Source: Pelomonas sp039929605 (GTDB lineage: Bacteria; Pseudomonadota; Gammaproteobacteria; Burkholderiales; Burkholderiaceae_C). From it: DNA of 64,000 bases. This document shows, piece by piece, positions 34,404-44,713 of the stretch (position 1 is the first letter of the stretch; each line of letters opens with the position of its first letter). The stretch spans positions 1-64,000 of the forward strand of contig NZ_JBDSQX010000054.1 in assembly GCF_039929605.1 (NCBI RefSeq), in the 5' to 3' direction. Below the pieces are notes generated by a model that was not told the DNA's origin, did no database searches, and saw only the letters and a list, made by a program, of their open reading frames with translations. The position numbers and the translations under genes were made by a program.

Positions 34404-35138
34404 TCATTCCCACAGCGAGCCGAACAGGCTCAGGCCGGCGCTGAACAGGTCCGTCGCCAGGACGCCGCCAACGAGCCCGGCCTCGACGACGGGGCGGCCG
34501 GATTCACGCTGCGCGCGTGAGCGCTCTTTGGCCACGGCGATGAGGGCGTCGGCGATGTCGGCCGGCGCGCTGGCCGGCTGCCGGGCACCCGCGTTGGCAT
34601 AGGTCTGCAGGGCCCGCTCCACGGCCTCGGGGTCCAGCAGCGAGAGCGGCGAGCGGCAGTGCGAGCAGGCGTCTTCGCGCCTCAGATCCACCGGCGCGCC
34701 GCAACTGCTGCAGTGGATGACGCCGACCTTGGCCGCAATGCTGGCGATCTCCGGCTTGGTGAGCTGGCGCACAAAGCCCTTCTCGATCATGAAGGACGCA
34801 AAGCTGCTGAAGCGCCCGTGGCGGCTCTCGCAGCGGTGCGTGATGAAGCGGCCACTGCGCACGAGGTCGAAGCCCTGCGCCAGCCGGCCACGGCATTCCG
34901 GGCAACGCAGCGCCGTGGCCAGCGGCCGGTGGGCCGCGCTGCGGTGGTGGTGGATCTCCTTGAACACCGTCGCCACCGCAGCGGGCGCCAGCTTGAGGTT
35001 CTCCAGGTGATCGAACCAGATGCCCTGGCAACCGAAGCAAAAGTCGATCTCCACCTCGCCGCTGTACTGGCCCGGCAGCACATGCAGCTGCATCGCGTCG
35101 TTGCAGGAGGGGCAGGGGCGAGCGGTCGGCGTCGGCAT
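34404..35138 (-). CDS. Zinc-ribbon (zf-TFIIB-like) protein
   Basis: This 244-aa protein has three Cys-pair knuckles: CPSCNDAM with FCFGCQGIWFDH (the zf-TFIIB domain, ~9-43), RCPECRGRL, and HCSSCGAPVD...ACSHCRSPL (~150-170). A hydrophobic C-terminus (VVEAGLVGGVLATDLFSAGLS) may touch a membrane. The function is unknown; such proteins are often linked to stress or membrane quality control. Confidence 0.85.
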   Translation of the reverse strand: MPTPTARPCPSCNDAMQLHVLPGQYSGEVEIDFCFGCQGIWFDHLENLKLAPAAVATVFKEIHHHRSAAHRPLATALRCPECRGRLAQGFDLVRSGRFITHRCESRHGRFSSFASFMIEKGFVRQLTKPEIASIAAKVGVIHCSSCGAPVDLRREDACSHCRSPLSLLDPEAVERALQTYANAGARQPASAPADIADALIAVAKERSRAQRESGRPVVEAGLVGGVLATDLFSAGLSLFGSLWE

Positions 35139-35263
35139 CGTAGGAAGTCAGTTGGCGTGCGGGCGTGATTCTGCGGCCCGATTTGCAACCGAGGGATGTC
35201 GCCGCTGCGCGCCAGCTGCTGCAATGCGGGCCTTTTCATCCAGGCCCGAGGCCCTGTCATCCC

Positions 35264-35833
35264 ATGCATCACTCCCGTTCGATTCGACCCGGCGCCCTGC
35301 TGGCGGCGCTGTCCCTCGCTGCTGGCGCCTGTGGCGCTGCGCCGGTCATCCAGGTCAACCCGGGCCTCTGGGCCGCCGACAGCGAGATCTGGATCAACGG
35401 CCAGTCAATGAAACCCGGCCTGCAGGCGCTGCGGGCCAAGGTGCGCAGCGGCCTCAGCGACGAACAGAAGGCGGAGATGGACCGCCGGCAGGCTGCGGAG
35501 AAGCAGTCCTGCCTGACACCGGCGCAGTCGCGCATCGACCTGTCGGCCTACCTGGAGAAGTCGCTGAGCGACACCGGCGGCCCGTGGAAGTGCGAGGTCA
35601 ACGCCAGCAAGCTGGACGCCACGGCCGCAGCCGGCAGCTACGCCTGCCGCACGGGCGGTGGCGGGCTGACGCAGGGTAAGTTCTCCGCCACCTACGGCCC
35701 CACCAGCTATCGATTCGAGCTGAATGGCCGCGGCAACGCGGTGGACGGCCGCACCGGCAATGCGATCAGCGCCACCGAGATGGACCAGCGCATGCTGGCC
35801 ACGGGCCGCTGGCTCGGCGGCTCCTGCTCATAA
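35264..35833 (+). CDS. DUF3617-family exported protein
   Basis: This 189-aa protein has a signal peptide (MHHSRSIRPGALLAALSLAA) and the DUF3617 pattern: NPGLWAADSEIWINGQ, a Cys in KQSCLTPAQ, another in WKCEVN and CRTGGG, and a terminal SCS. The function is unknown. The ATG at 35264 is chosen for the signal peptide; the frame is open 33 codons upstream. The 174 bp after it show nothing recognisable. Confidence 0.8.
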   Translation: MHHSRSIRPGALLAALSLAAGACGAAPVIQVNPGLWAADSEIWINGQSMKPGLQALRAKVRSGLSDEQKAEMDRRQAAEKQSCLTPAQSRIDLSAYLEKSLSDTGGPWKCEVNASKLDATAAAGSYACRTGGGGLTQGKFSATYGPTSYRFELNGRGNAVDGRTGNAISATEMDQRMLATGRWLGGSCS

Positions 35834-36007
35834 GGACGAAAGCTGCGGGCCGAGCGCCGGGTGCCCCCAGCCGGCCCGCCGGGCAACGTGCTTGCGGCCC
35901 GATGCCAGGCGAAGGGCTGCGGTCCCGCCGCAACGCGGTCTGCAAGACCGCCCAGACTCACTCGCGTGCAGCGTCCACACGAGCGCCTTTCGTTGCATCA
36001 TCCAGCC

Positions 36008-36298
36008 ATGAATCGCGACGCGCTGCTGAAACTTCTGGCCGAGCACAAGCCCGTGCTGGCGGAGCGATTCGGTGTGCGCCGCCTGGCCTTGTTCGGCAGC
36101 ATGGCACGAGGGACGGCGCGGGCTGACAGTGATGTGGACGTGTTGGTGGCTTTCGACGGCCCCGCAACGTCCAAGCGCTTTTTTGGCGTTCAGTTCTATC
36201 TGGAAGACATGCTTCAGCGCCCCGTCGACCTGGTCACGGAGACGGCCTTGCGGGAGCGCTTGCGGCCGTTCGTCGAGCGCGACGCGATCCATGTTTGA
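36008..36298 (+). CDS. mntA: MntA-type minimal nucleotidyltransferase (antitoxin)
   Basis: This 96-aa protein has the minimal nucleotidyltransferase motif GSMARGTARADSDVDVLV, with both Asp residues of the metal site, and a third acidic residue in DLVTE. In the MntA/HepT system it neutralises HepT by transferring AMP groups to it. Its end overlaps the hepT start by eight bases. Only the ATG at 36008 gives the family start; the longer frame upstream is not coding. Confidence 0.9.
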   Translation: MNRDALLKLLAEHKPVLAERFGVRRLALFGSMARGTARADSDVDVLVAFDGPATSKRFFGVQFYLEDMLQRPVDLVTETALRERLRPFVERDAIHV

Positions 36299-36659
36299 AC
36301 GCGACACCCGCCTCTACATCGAGGACATGCTGGAGTTCTGCGGCAAGGCGCTGGCCTATTCCAGCGCCCTGACCGAAGCGACGCTGACTGTCGACGCGAT
36401 GCGTTACGACGCCATCCTGCGCAATCTCGAACTCATTGGAGAAGCCGCGACCCGTGTGCCTGAGGCGCTTCGTGCCATGGCGCCGGGCGTGCCTTGGCGG
36501 CAAATCGTGGCTACGCGCAACCGTGTCGCCCACGCCTACCTGGGCATCTCTGCCGACACGGTCTGGAGCATCCTGCACGACGACTTGCCTGCGCTGGACC
36601 TGGCGCTGCGCGCATTGCTGACGCGGATGAATCAGGAGCCGCCCGCAACCGGGCGTTGA
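36291..36659 (+). CDS. hepT: HepT-family HEPN ribonuclease toxin
   Basis: This 122-aa helical protein has the HEPN motif RX4HXY as RNRVAHAY near residue 82, with the earlier NLELIGEAA segment. HepT is an RNase toxin. The Tyr that MntA modifies is in place. The overlap with mntA and the antitoxin-first order are typical. It is convergent with prfC, one base before its stop. Confidence 0.92.
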   Translation: MFERDTRLYIEDMLEFCGKALAYSSALTEATLTVDAMRYDAILRNLELIGEAATRVPEALRAMAPGVPWRQIVATRNRVAHAYLGISADTVWSILHDDLPALDLALRALLTRMNQEPPATGR

Positions 36660-38300
<1,641 letters not shown>

Positions 38301-38351
38301 GGAGTTCTTGTAGCGGGGCTAACCCGGGATTATCCGTGGCGCTCTGACCGG

Positions 38352-39044
38352 CTACATCCCCCTGAACCGTCCCCGGTGCGCGCGGCTGACCGGCAGGGCC
38401 TGGGCCAGGCCACGCAGGTGCACCCACAGCTCGCCGTCATCGCGCCGCTCGATGCGCTCGATGGCCCGCGCGTTGACGACCGAGCCGCGGTGGATCTGCC
38501 AGAAGAGCTGCGGGTCCAGCGACTGCTGCAGCTCCCCCAGTGACGTGCGCAGCAGCAGCTGTTCTCCGCTTTGGCTCAGTGCTCGCGTGTGGCGCAGCTC
38601 CGAGCGCAGCGCGGCGAGTTGCACCACGTCCAGCAGCTTCATCGTGTTGCCCGTCCAGGCCTGCAGGAAGCGCAGCTCGGACCGCTGCGGTTGCCCGGCC
38701 TGCAGGCGCTGCACGGTGGCAGCCAGCCGGGCGGGCGTGACGGGCTTGTGCAAGTAGTCCACCGCAGCGCGCTCGAAGGCGGCCAGTGCGTGCTCGGCAT
38801 GCGCCGTCACGAAGACGAGACGCGTGCCCGGCGGCGCGAGCTGGGCCAGGCCCAGGCCGTCGATGCCGGGCATGCGGATGTCGAGGAAGGCGATGTCCGG
38901 GCGCAGCTCGTCCAGCAGCCGACGCGCCTCGGTGCCGTTGCGGGCCTGGGCAACGATCTCCAGCTCGGGCCAGGCCTGGGCCAACAGCTCGCGCAGTTCT
39001 TCGAGCAACTGGGGTTCGTCGTCGGCGATCAGCGCAGTCGTCAT
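38352..39044 (-). CDS. LytTR-family response regulator
   Basis: This 230-aa protein has a receiver domain (DDE near 8-10, phospho-acceptor Asp in IAFLDIRMPGIDG, Thr in FVTAH, Lys in YLHKPV) and a C-terminal LytTR DNA-binding domain (~130-228, with WQIHRGSVVNARAIERI). Such regulators often control exported products or competence. The start overlaps the kinase stop by four bases (39041-39044). The frame continues upstream only as a shadow of the kinase. Confidence 0.92.
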   Translation of the reverse strand: MTTALIADDEPQLLEELRELLAQAWPELEIVAQARNGTEARRLLDELRPDIAFLDIRMPGIDGLGLAQLAPPGTRLVFVTAHAEHALAAFERAAVDYLHKPVTPARLAATVQRLQAGQPQRSELRFLQAWTGNTMKLLDVVQLAALRSELRHTRALSQSGEQLLLRTSLGELQQSLDPQLFWQIHRGSVVNARAIERIERRDDGELWVHLRGLAQALPVSRAHRGRFRGM

Positions 39045-40063
39045 GGCATGGGCAGGATGAGCGTGGCTTCGGTCTGGCCGGCAGCGTTGGTGGCGAGGCT
39101 CAGGCCGGCGCGGCCGCCGTGCAGGGCTTGCAGGCGCTGGCGCAAATTGACCAGGGCCAGGCCGTGGCCTGCGGGCGTGTCGGTGCTCAGCGCGCAACCG
39201 CTGTTGATGACCTTGAGCCGCAACTCTCCATTGGCCTGCTCGGCTTGCAACAGCACCTGCCCGCCACTCTCGCTGGGCTCGATGCCGTGCTGGATAGCGT
39301 TCTCCACGAGCGGCTGCAGCATCAGCGGCGGCAGGGGCCGGGTGTGCAGCTCGGGGTCGACCTCGACGCGGTAGCTCAGCCGCTCGCCCAGCCGCAGCGC
39401 CATGATGGCCAGATAGTGCTCGACGATCTGGCACTCCTGGCCCAGCGTCGAGTCCTCGGCCTGGCGCACCCGCTCCAGCGTGGTCTCCAGCAGGCCGCTG
39501 ACGGCGTCCAGCAGCGGCAGCGCGCGCTCCGAGCCCTGGCGCACGAAGCTGCGCAGCGTGGCCAGCGTGTTGAACAGGAAGTGAGGCTCGATCTGCGCCT
39601 GCAGCATCTGCAGCTCGGCTCGCAGCCGGGCTCGGTCCTGCTCCACGCGGCGCAGCGCGCGCAGCCGGCGCAGGCCTTGCAACAGTGGCAGGCCCAACAG
39701 CGCGGCGCCGAAGCCGAGGTGGAGCCAGGCGCGGGTGAAGCGTTCGGCCACAGTCATCGCGTCGAGCATCAGCGCCTGTTCGGCGGCCCAGCCCAGTGCC
39801 GCGCCCACCAGCAGGGCCGGTGGCAGGCCGAGCAGCGCCGCACGGCGGCTGCGGGCAAGCAGGCCGCAGAGGCCATCCGTCACGGCATGGCCCAGCCACA
39901 GGCCCAATGACAACGCCCACGCTGCCTGCTCACGCAGGAAGATCGCAGCCAGCGCGAACAGCGCCGCGCCGATGAGCAGCGGCGCCGGGCGTTGCCAGCC
40001 CACGCCCTCCTCCTTGAGGGCTTGGGTCAAGTTACCGCTTAGCGTGGGCGCAGCCGGGCTCAA
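39041..40063 (-). CDS. LytS-type sensor histidine kinase
   Basis: This 340-aa protein has four or so N-terminal membrane segments (~30-125) and a cytoplasmic kinase region with EPHFLFNTLATLRSFV (phospho-accepting His), VENAIQHGI (N box) and GHGLALVNLRQRL (G box). It pairs with the LytTR regulator. The likely start is TTG at 40063, whose TTGA overlaps the upstream stop; a later GTG (GVGWQRP) is possible. It is convergent with nothing and appears to form a three-gene operon with the 190-aa protein before it. Confidence 0.88.
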   Translation of the reverse strand: MSPAAPTLSGNLTQALKEEGVGWQRPAPLLIGAALFALAAIFLREQAAWALSLGLWLGHAVTDGLCGLLARSRRAALLGLPPALLVGAALGWAAEQALMLDAMTVAERFTRAWLHLGFGAALLGLPLLQGLRRLRALRRVEQDRARLRAELQMLQAQIEPHFLFNTLATLRSFVRQGSERALPLLDAVSGLLETTLERVRQAEDSTLGQECQIVEHYLAIMALRLGERLSYRVEVDPELHTRPLPPLMLQPLVENAIQHGIEPSESGGQVLLQAEQANGELRLKVINSGCALSTDTPAGHGLALVNLRQRLQALHGGRAGLSLATNAAGQTEATLILPMP

Positions 40064-40632
40064 GATGGCGTCAGGTTGCTGGGCTGGCGCGGCAGGGCGC
40101 GTGCGCCGGCGCCGGTCGTCGGCACGGTGTTCGGCACCACTTCGAGCCGGAAGTCCGTCGCCTGCAGTTGGCCCGCGCCGGTGAGCAGGAAGCCGAAGCT
40201 GAGTGCGGTGGCATCGGCCGGGATATCCAGCACGATTTCAGCGGGTTGCCAGCCGAAGCTGCCATTCAGCTGGCGGTCGAACATGTTGTCGAAAGCCGTG
40301 GGCTTCTGGCCGCTGTCGGCGCGCATCCACAGCCCGCCCCATTCGGCCAGTTGGTTGCCGCGCAGCTGGGCGCTCAGGCGCACGCGCTTGCCGGCGAAGT
40401 CGGTGCCGGCAACCATCTGCATGAGCGACGTGAAGCCCTTGGTGTTCGGCTTGCAGTCCAGGTTGAACACCCGGGCGCTGGGCGCACCGGTCGCCGGCAC
40501 GACTTTGTCTTCGCAGGTCTGGGCATCGCCCGTCTGCATCCAGCCCTGAGGCAGGCTGGCGGGCTGCGCGGCCAGCGCGGTGGCAAGCACGCCGACACCG
40601 ATGGCGGCAACGATGGCTGAGGCTTTCATCAA
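40060..40632 (-). CDS. Exported protein with beta-sandwich (carbohydrate-binding-like) domain, 190 aa
   Basis: This 190-aa protein has a signal peptide (MMKASAIVAAIGVGVLATA, cleavage after ALAA) and a galactose-binding-like beta-sandwich: GKRVRLSAQLRGNQLAEWGG, GLWMRADSG and FGFLLTGAGQLQATDFRLEVV. The same fold is found at the ends of some regulators and glycan-active enzymes. It is first in a chain with the LytS/LytTR pair (TTGA overlap), so it may sense a ligand in the periplasm. That link is inference. The first Met may be the second codon. Confidence 0.72.
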   Translation of the reverse strand: MMKASAIVAAIGVGVLATALAAQPASLPQGWMQTGDAQTCEDKVVPATGAPSARVFNLDCKPNTKGFTSLMQMVAGTDFAGKRVRLSAQLRGNQLAEWGGLWMRADSGQKPTAFDNMFDRQLNGSFGWQPAEIVLDIPADATALSFGFLLTGAGQLQATDFRLEVVPNTVPTTGAGARALPRQPSNLTPS

Positions 40633-40814
40633 TCAATCTCCCGTGGCGGACACGAATCGGTCCGCACGCAGACTAGGGTGGCGAAGCCCGGCCTGCGAGG
40701 CGATGGGGCGAACGGGCTCGGCGCGTACAGCAAGGCTCGAAACAGTGACATGAGGGGCGGATCGTCTTGCTCAGGAGGATGCCAGCAAGTTTCTCTTGCG
40801 GTTGGTGGGATGCG

Positions 40815-40875
40815 CCGGCCCCGGGGCCGGCAAGACCACGCTGGCGGAGAAGCTACTGCTGTTCGCGGGCGGCGG
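40815..40875 (+). pseudogene. prfC: RF3-like P-loop fragment
   Basis: The plus strand reads GPGAGKTTLAEKLLLFAGGGQ, near-identical to the prfC P-loop region (PDAGKTTLTEKLLLFSGAIQ). The DNA matches prfC at about 41 of 46 bases from GCCGGCAAGACC onward. The rest of RF3 is missing and the frame runs into the antisense of the HipA-family gene. This is a small duplicated or decayed remnant with no product expected. Confidence 0.7.
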
Positions 40876-42720
40876 TCAATTGAACGAGGCCAGCCGCTCC
40901 CGGCAGATCTCCAGCGTCCGGGTCACGGCGGCTGCGCCAGACGGACCGTTTACGGCAAGCGTGGGCAAGGCGATCGAGTCAACGGCTGCCCGCAACCGGT
41001 CCAGAACATCGTCGATGGCGGCCTGGGTGTCCGATGCCCGAAGCCCGGCGGTCACGGCGGCGGCGAGGAAGTCGGCGCGCTTGAGCCGCTCGTCCTTGCC
41101 GTTGAGCTTCAAGGCCATGCGGTCATGTTCGAGGCGGGGAAAGACGCGTGTGGTCAGCGTGTCGTAGACGGGGGCCAGGCGAACGCTGTGAAACGTTGTG
41201 CTGCCGGGTTCGGCGGTCTTCAGCACGGCCATGTTCTTGAGGTGCATGTCGCCGTCAGCGATCAGCCAGGCGAAGACGACGCGCTTCATGAGGATCAGGA
41301 GGTCTGCGTCGGGCGCTGTAGACACGCCTCGCAGTGCACGCGCCACACGTTCGATGCTGCCGTCGTACTTGGCCGCAGGCGTGAGGTCGAGCACCGAGCA
41401 CAGGTCTTCCATCGCCAGCAGGCGCCCATCGTTCGCGTCCGTGCGGATGTCGAAGCGTTCGACCAGCAGTGCCGGGGGCATGCCGTCGGGCATTGCGATC
41501 AGCGCTGTGGCGGGCACCGTGAACCCGGCGTGCCGCGCAAGGGCCAGGCCGAGCCATTCAACCTGCGGCAAGGCCTCGAAGCCGCTGGTCCCGGCGGGCT
41601 TGAGGATGTGCGTGAACGCCGCGCCGATGCTCGGTGCGAGCCGGCCGGCCGAGTCCAGCGTCATCGGCGCCTTCATCTGCACGCCGGACAGGCGCGGCAT
41701 CTCGGCGCGCTCATAAAGCGTGGCGAGGTTGTGCTCGAAGTCCTGCTCCATGGCGCTGCGGCCGGGCCCGGCATAGGTGCCGGTGAACACGCCTGCCGCC
41801 GTGTGGGCGGCCAGCGGCGTCGCCAGGACGTCGGGCGGCAGGGCCGCCAGCTCCTGCGCGTTCTCGGCCATCGTGATGTTGGACATGTAGCGCCGGCCCG
41901 AGCGCAGCGTGGCCCGCTCGTCGCGGTTGTGCAGCACGCTGCTCAGCCAGCCTTCCGGCAGCAGCGAGACCACGAACGGCGGCAACTGGCCCGGCATCGT
42001 CTGGCGGATGTGCGGCGGGACGGGTGTGCCGCTGTCGACCGGCGCCCAGCGCCATTCGAAGCCGTCATGGCCAAGGCTGCCGATGGGCCGGCCATGCCAT
42101 GCCACGGTCAGGGCGAACGAGGCCTGGTTGCGCGCGGGCGCCATCGAGGCCCCGCGCAGCAGGAACTTCTCGGCGCCCTCGCCCTCGCGGTACCAGTCGT
42201 TCTCGCGCGCCAGCGCCCAGACGGCATCCCTTGCCGCCTGCGCCCCGCCGTATTCCTCGACGAGACGGGCAGCGATGGCTTCGCGGGTCGTGGCCTCGAT
42301 GGAGGCTGCGTGCTCGCTGCGCAGGCGAAAGGCTTCCAGGAACCGCTGGCGGACGGAGGACACCTGGACGGTGAACTCGCCCATGTCGTCGGCAACGGTG
42401 GCGCCCACGAGAGCGGGCTTGGCGGGCGCCTTGTTCTGGACGATCTCAAGCGCCCGGATGCGGGTGCGCTGCACGCGTGGGCCGGTCAGGTAGAGGCGGC
42501 CGTCCCGGGTCGGCCCCAGCAGCACGGCACTGGCCGCCGCGAGATAGGCCTTGGGATACAGGTAGCGACCAATGCGCACGGCATGGGCGAGGACGGTCTG
42601 GTCGATGTCGTCGGCGACATCGACATAGATGCCCCGCATCAGCTGGACGAGCTTGCCCGTCTCGGCCAGGTAGTGGCTGCGGGTCTTGTCGAGGGTTTCG
42701 CCAACGAGATGAAGCGGCAT
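40876..42720 (-). CDS. HipA-family kinase with N-terminal AbiEi-like domain
   Basis: This 614-aa protein joins two parts. The first ~130 residues (GKLVQLMRGIYVDVADD, YLAAASAVLLGPTRDGRLYLTG) look like the winged-helix AbiEi/type IV antitoxin fold. The rest is a HipA kinase: THILKP for ATP binding, ERFDI, the catalytic loop DGDMHLKNMAVL and LAPVYDTL. HipA phosphorylates targets such as GltX. No separate HipB gene is next to it, so the fused domain may replace it. The ATG at 42720 (or TTG at 42726) lies right at the edge of a palindromic operator. This suggests autorepression and a short or absent leader. Confidence 0.85.
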   Translation of the reverse strand: MPLHLVGETLDKTRSHYLAETGKLVQLMRGIYVDVADDIDQTVLAHAVRIGRYLYPKAYLAAASAVLLGPTRDGRLYLTGPRVQRTRIRALEIVQNKAPAKPALVGATVADDMGEFTVQVSSVRQRFLEAFRLRSEHAASIEATTREAIAARLVEEYGGAQAARDAVWALARENDWYREGEGAEKFLLRGASMAPARNQASFALTVAWHGRPIGSLGHDGFEWRWAPVDSGTPVPPHIRQTMPGQLPPFVVSLLPEGWLSSVLHNRDERATLRSGRRYMSNITMAENAQELAALPPDVLATPLAAHTAAGVFTGTYAGPGRSAMEQDFEHNLATLYERAEMPRLSGVQMKAPMTLDSAGRLAPSIGAAFTHILKPAGTSGFEALPQVEWLGLALARHAGFTVPATALIAMPDGMPPALLVERFDIRTDANDGRLLAMEDLCSVLDLTPAAKYDGSIERVARALRGVSTAPDADLLILMKRVVFAWLIADGDMHLKNMAVLKTAEPGSTTFHSVRLAPVYDTLTTRVFPRLEHDRMALKLNGKDERLKRADFLAAAVTAGLRASDTQAAIDDVLDRLRAAVDSIALPTLAVNGPSGAAAVTRTLEICRERLASFN

Positions 42721-42724
42721 TTCC

Positions 42725-42755
42725 AACTTACCCGTATTTCAAATACGGGTAAGTT
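42725..42755 (-). promoter_or_regulatory. Perfect 31-bp palindromic operator before the HipA-family gene
   Basis: The arms AACTTACCCGTATTT and AAATACGGGTAAGTT are perfect over 15 bp with a single central C. The palindrome reaches to five bases from the ATG. Binding there would block both initiation of transcription and ribosome access. It is related to a second copy 65 bp away (centre to centre). Confidence 0.85.
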
Positions 42756-42788
42756 AGCAATTGGCGGACCGTCAGGCAAGGGGGAATC

Positions 42789-42821
42789 TAACTTTTGCGT
42801 ATTTCAGATACGCAAAGGTTA
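42789..42821 (-). promoter_or_regulatory. Second, diverged palindromic operator
   Basis: The arms TAACTTTTGCGTATTT and AGATACGCAAAGGTTA match over 14 of 16 positions around a central C. The inner core CGTATTTCA is shared with the first operator. The two centres are 65 bp apart, about six turns of DNA, so bound proteins would lie on the same face. Confidence 0.78.
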
Positions 42822-42845
42822 AAGCCATCCATCGCGAAGAGTTCT

Positions 42846-44174
42846 TCAGGGCAGCGCCCCAGGCGCGCGCAGCAGCGGCAGCGCGTCCAGCCGGCGCTCG
42901 ATCTCGGCCAGCATCCGGCGGTAGGCCGGCGCATCTACGCCGCCGTAGGTCGCAAGGAAGTCGCGGGCGCTGAGGAACTCCGGCAGGTCGGCCACGTCGG
43001 GCATGAAGTCGCTCTCGCGCAGCCCCTGCGCCAGCCGGTCCTGCAGCGCCTGCGGGTCACGCCGGGCCAGCAGCCCCAGCCGTGTGCCGGCGCGGTCGGC
43101 GGCAATGTCGTTGAAGCTGAAGCCGCTGCCGTCGCGCAGGTCGGCGGTTTCCTTGTAGACGCCGATGGCGTCCGCCAGCGGCCCGCCGCCCTCCAGCGCC
43201 AGCACGGCGGAGATCAGGAAGTGCTGGGGGAAGTCGTCGCGGCCGGCCAGCGTCAACGTCACCAGCTGCGGGTGGGGCGCTGCCTGGATGGCCGGCACCA
43301 GGTCGGACATGCGCCGGCCGGTGGCCTGCAGCGCCAGCGTCAGCAGCGCCGCGCGGTTTTCCGCGACCGCATCGCCGCCGCCGGCGCTGCGTTGGCTGGC
43401 GAGCATGAACAGCGGCGGCAACAGGCTCGCCAGCGAGAGGCCGGCGCCGCCGCCGGCCGAAGCGTGCGCCTGCAGCGCGCCGGACAGGGCCTGGGCATAG
43501 GCCGTCAGGCGCGCCTGCTCGGCGGGCGGCAGCACGGTGCCGAGCAGGCGCTGCAGGCCGTCGTCGCCCCATGCATAGACCACCTCCAGCCGCGCCGGCA
43601 TCAAGCGAACGCGCCGCACCATGTCCAGCGCCAGCGCGCCCTCGGGCGTGGCGTGCAAGCGCTCGGCGAGACGCGGCAGCAGCCGCGCGGCCAGCCAAGC
43701 CGGCACCGGCAGCCGGCCCACGCGCAGGTTGTCGATGGCGGGCAGCCCGGCGGTTTCGCGCAGCGTTGCCTCGATGTTCAGCCAGGCCGATATCGGGCTG
43801 CGGGGCACGGGCAGGCTGGCCTGCAGCCGAGCGCTGCCGCCGCTCAGTGCTAGCTGCGCCGACGCGCCCGACGCGAAGCGTCGCGCCAGTTGGTCCAGCA
43901 CGAGGTTGGCCTCACGCTCGGAGGCGACCAGCGTGCGCAGAGGGCCAGGCCCGGGCGCCGGCCGGCGCGGATCGTTGCGGCGCAGGAAGTCGCGCGCCCT
44001 TGCGACGTCCGCCGCCGACACCTCGGCCGGCCCCGGCCAGCGCGGCGAGCCCTGCACCGCCAGTGCCAGCGCCAGCAGGGCGGCGACCGCCAGAGCCAGG
44101 GCCATCGAGGCGACGGCCTTCAGGCCCAGCCGCAGCGCCGTGCGCAGGCGGCCCGGGCCGCGCTGAATGCTCAC
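42846..44174 (-). CDS. Hypothetical membrane-anchored protein, 442 aa
   Basis: This 442-aa protein has one N-terminal membrane segment (~12-42, ALRLGLKAVASMALALAVAA) and a large Ala/Arg-rich periplasmic or exported domain. It shows no known catalytic motif. A conserved-looking block near the end (FSFNDIAADRAGTRLGL, DLPEFLSARDFLATYGGVD) may mark a family. I chose GTG at 44174, whose GTGA overlaps the dps stop. The upstream frame is a shadow of dps. Confidence 0.65.
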   Translation of the reverse strand: MSIQRGPGRLRTALRLGLKAVASMALALAVAALLALALAVQGSPRWPGPAEVSAADVARARDFLRRNDPRRPAPGPGPLRTLVASEREANLVLDQLARRFASGASAQLALSGGSARLQASLPVPRSPISAWLNIEATLRETAGLPAIDNLRVGRLPVPAWLAARLLPRLAERLHATPEGALALDMVRRVRLMPARLEVVYAWGDDGLQRLLGTVLPPAEQARLTAYAQALSGALQAHASAGGGAGLSLASLLPPLFMLASQRSAGGGDAVAENRAALLTLALQATGRRMSDLVPAIQAAPHPQLVTLTLAGRDDFPQHFLISAVLALEGGGPLADAIGVYKETADLRDGSGFSFNDIAADRAGTRLGLLARRDPQALQDRLAQGLRESDFMPDVADLPEFLSARDFLATYGGVDAPAYRRMLAEIERRLDALPLLRAPGALP

Positions 44175-44665
44175 TCCTCCAGCAAGCTCCGCAGCATCCA
44201 CGCGGTTTGCTCGTGGACCGTGATGCGCTGCGTCAGCAGGTCGGCGGTGGGCTCGTCGCTGGCCTTGTCGACGGTGGGGAAGAGCTGGCGCGCCGTGCGG
44301 GCGACGGCCTCGTGGCCTTCCTTGAGGATGCGCACCATTTCCAGCGCTTTGGGCGGCGTGGCGGGCGCGTCGGGCAGGCCGCTGAGCTTGGCGAATTGCG
44401 CGTAGCTGCCCGGCGCCGGGTGGCCCAGCGATCGGATGCGTTCGGCGATCGGGTCCACCGCCGTCCACAGCTCGGTGTACTGGGTCATGAACATCGTGTG
44501 CAGGCTGGTGAACATCGGCCCGGTGACGTTCCAGTGGAAGTTGTGCGTCGTCAGGTAGAGCGTGTAGGTCTCGGCCAGCAGCTTCGACAGGCCGGCAACG
44601 ATTGCCGCGCGGTCCTTCTCGCTGATGCCGATGCTGATGGTGGGGGCGGCGGGTTTCTTGGCCAT
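44171..44665 (-). CDS. dps: Dps-family ferritin-like DNA-protection protein
   Basis: This 164-aa four-helix protein has the Dps ferroxidase motif with His in TTHNFHWNVTGPMF, and Asp and Glu in AVDPIAERI. Dps stores iron and binds DNA during oxidative or starvation stress. The Lys-rich start (MAKKPAAP) could bind DNA. The stop overlaps the GTG of the next gene. oxyR, which often controls dps, lies 0.9 kb away. Confidence 0.94.
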   Translation of the reverse strand: MAKKPAAPTISIGISEKDRAAIVAGLSKLLAETYTLYLTTHNFHWNVTGPMFTSLHTMFMTQYTELWTAVDPIAERIRSLGHPAPGSYAQFAKLSGLPDAPATPPKALEMVRILKEGHEAVARTARQLFPTVDKASDEPTADLLTQRITVHEQTAWMLRSLLEE

Positions 44666-44713
44666 GGAAAGGAGCTCTGGGTTGGGTGGGGCAAGCCTAG
44701 CGGATTCAGACGC

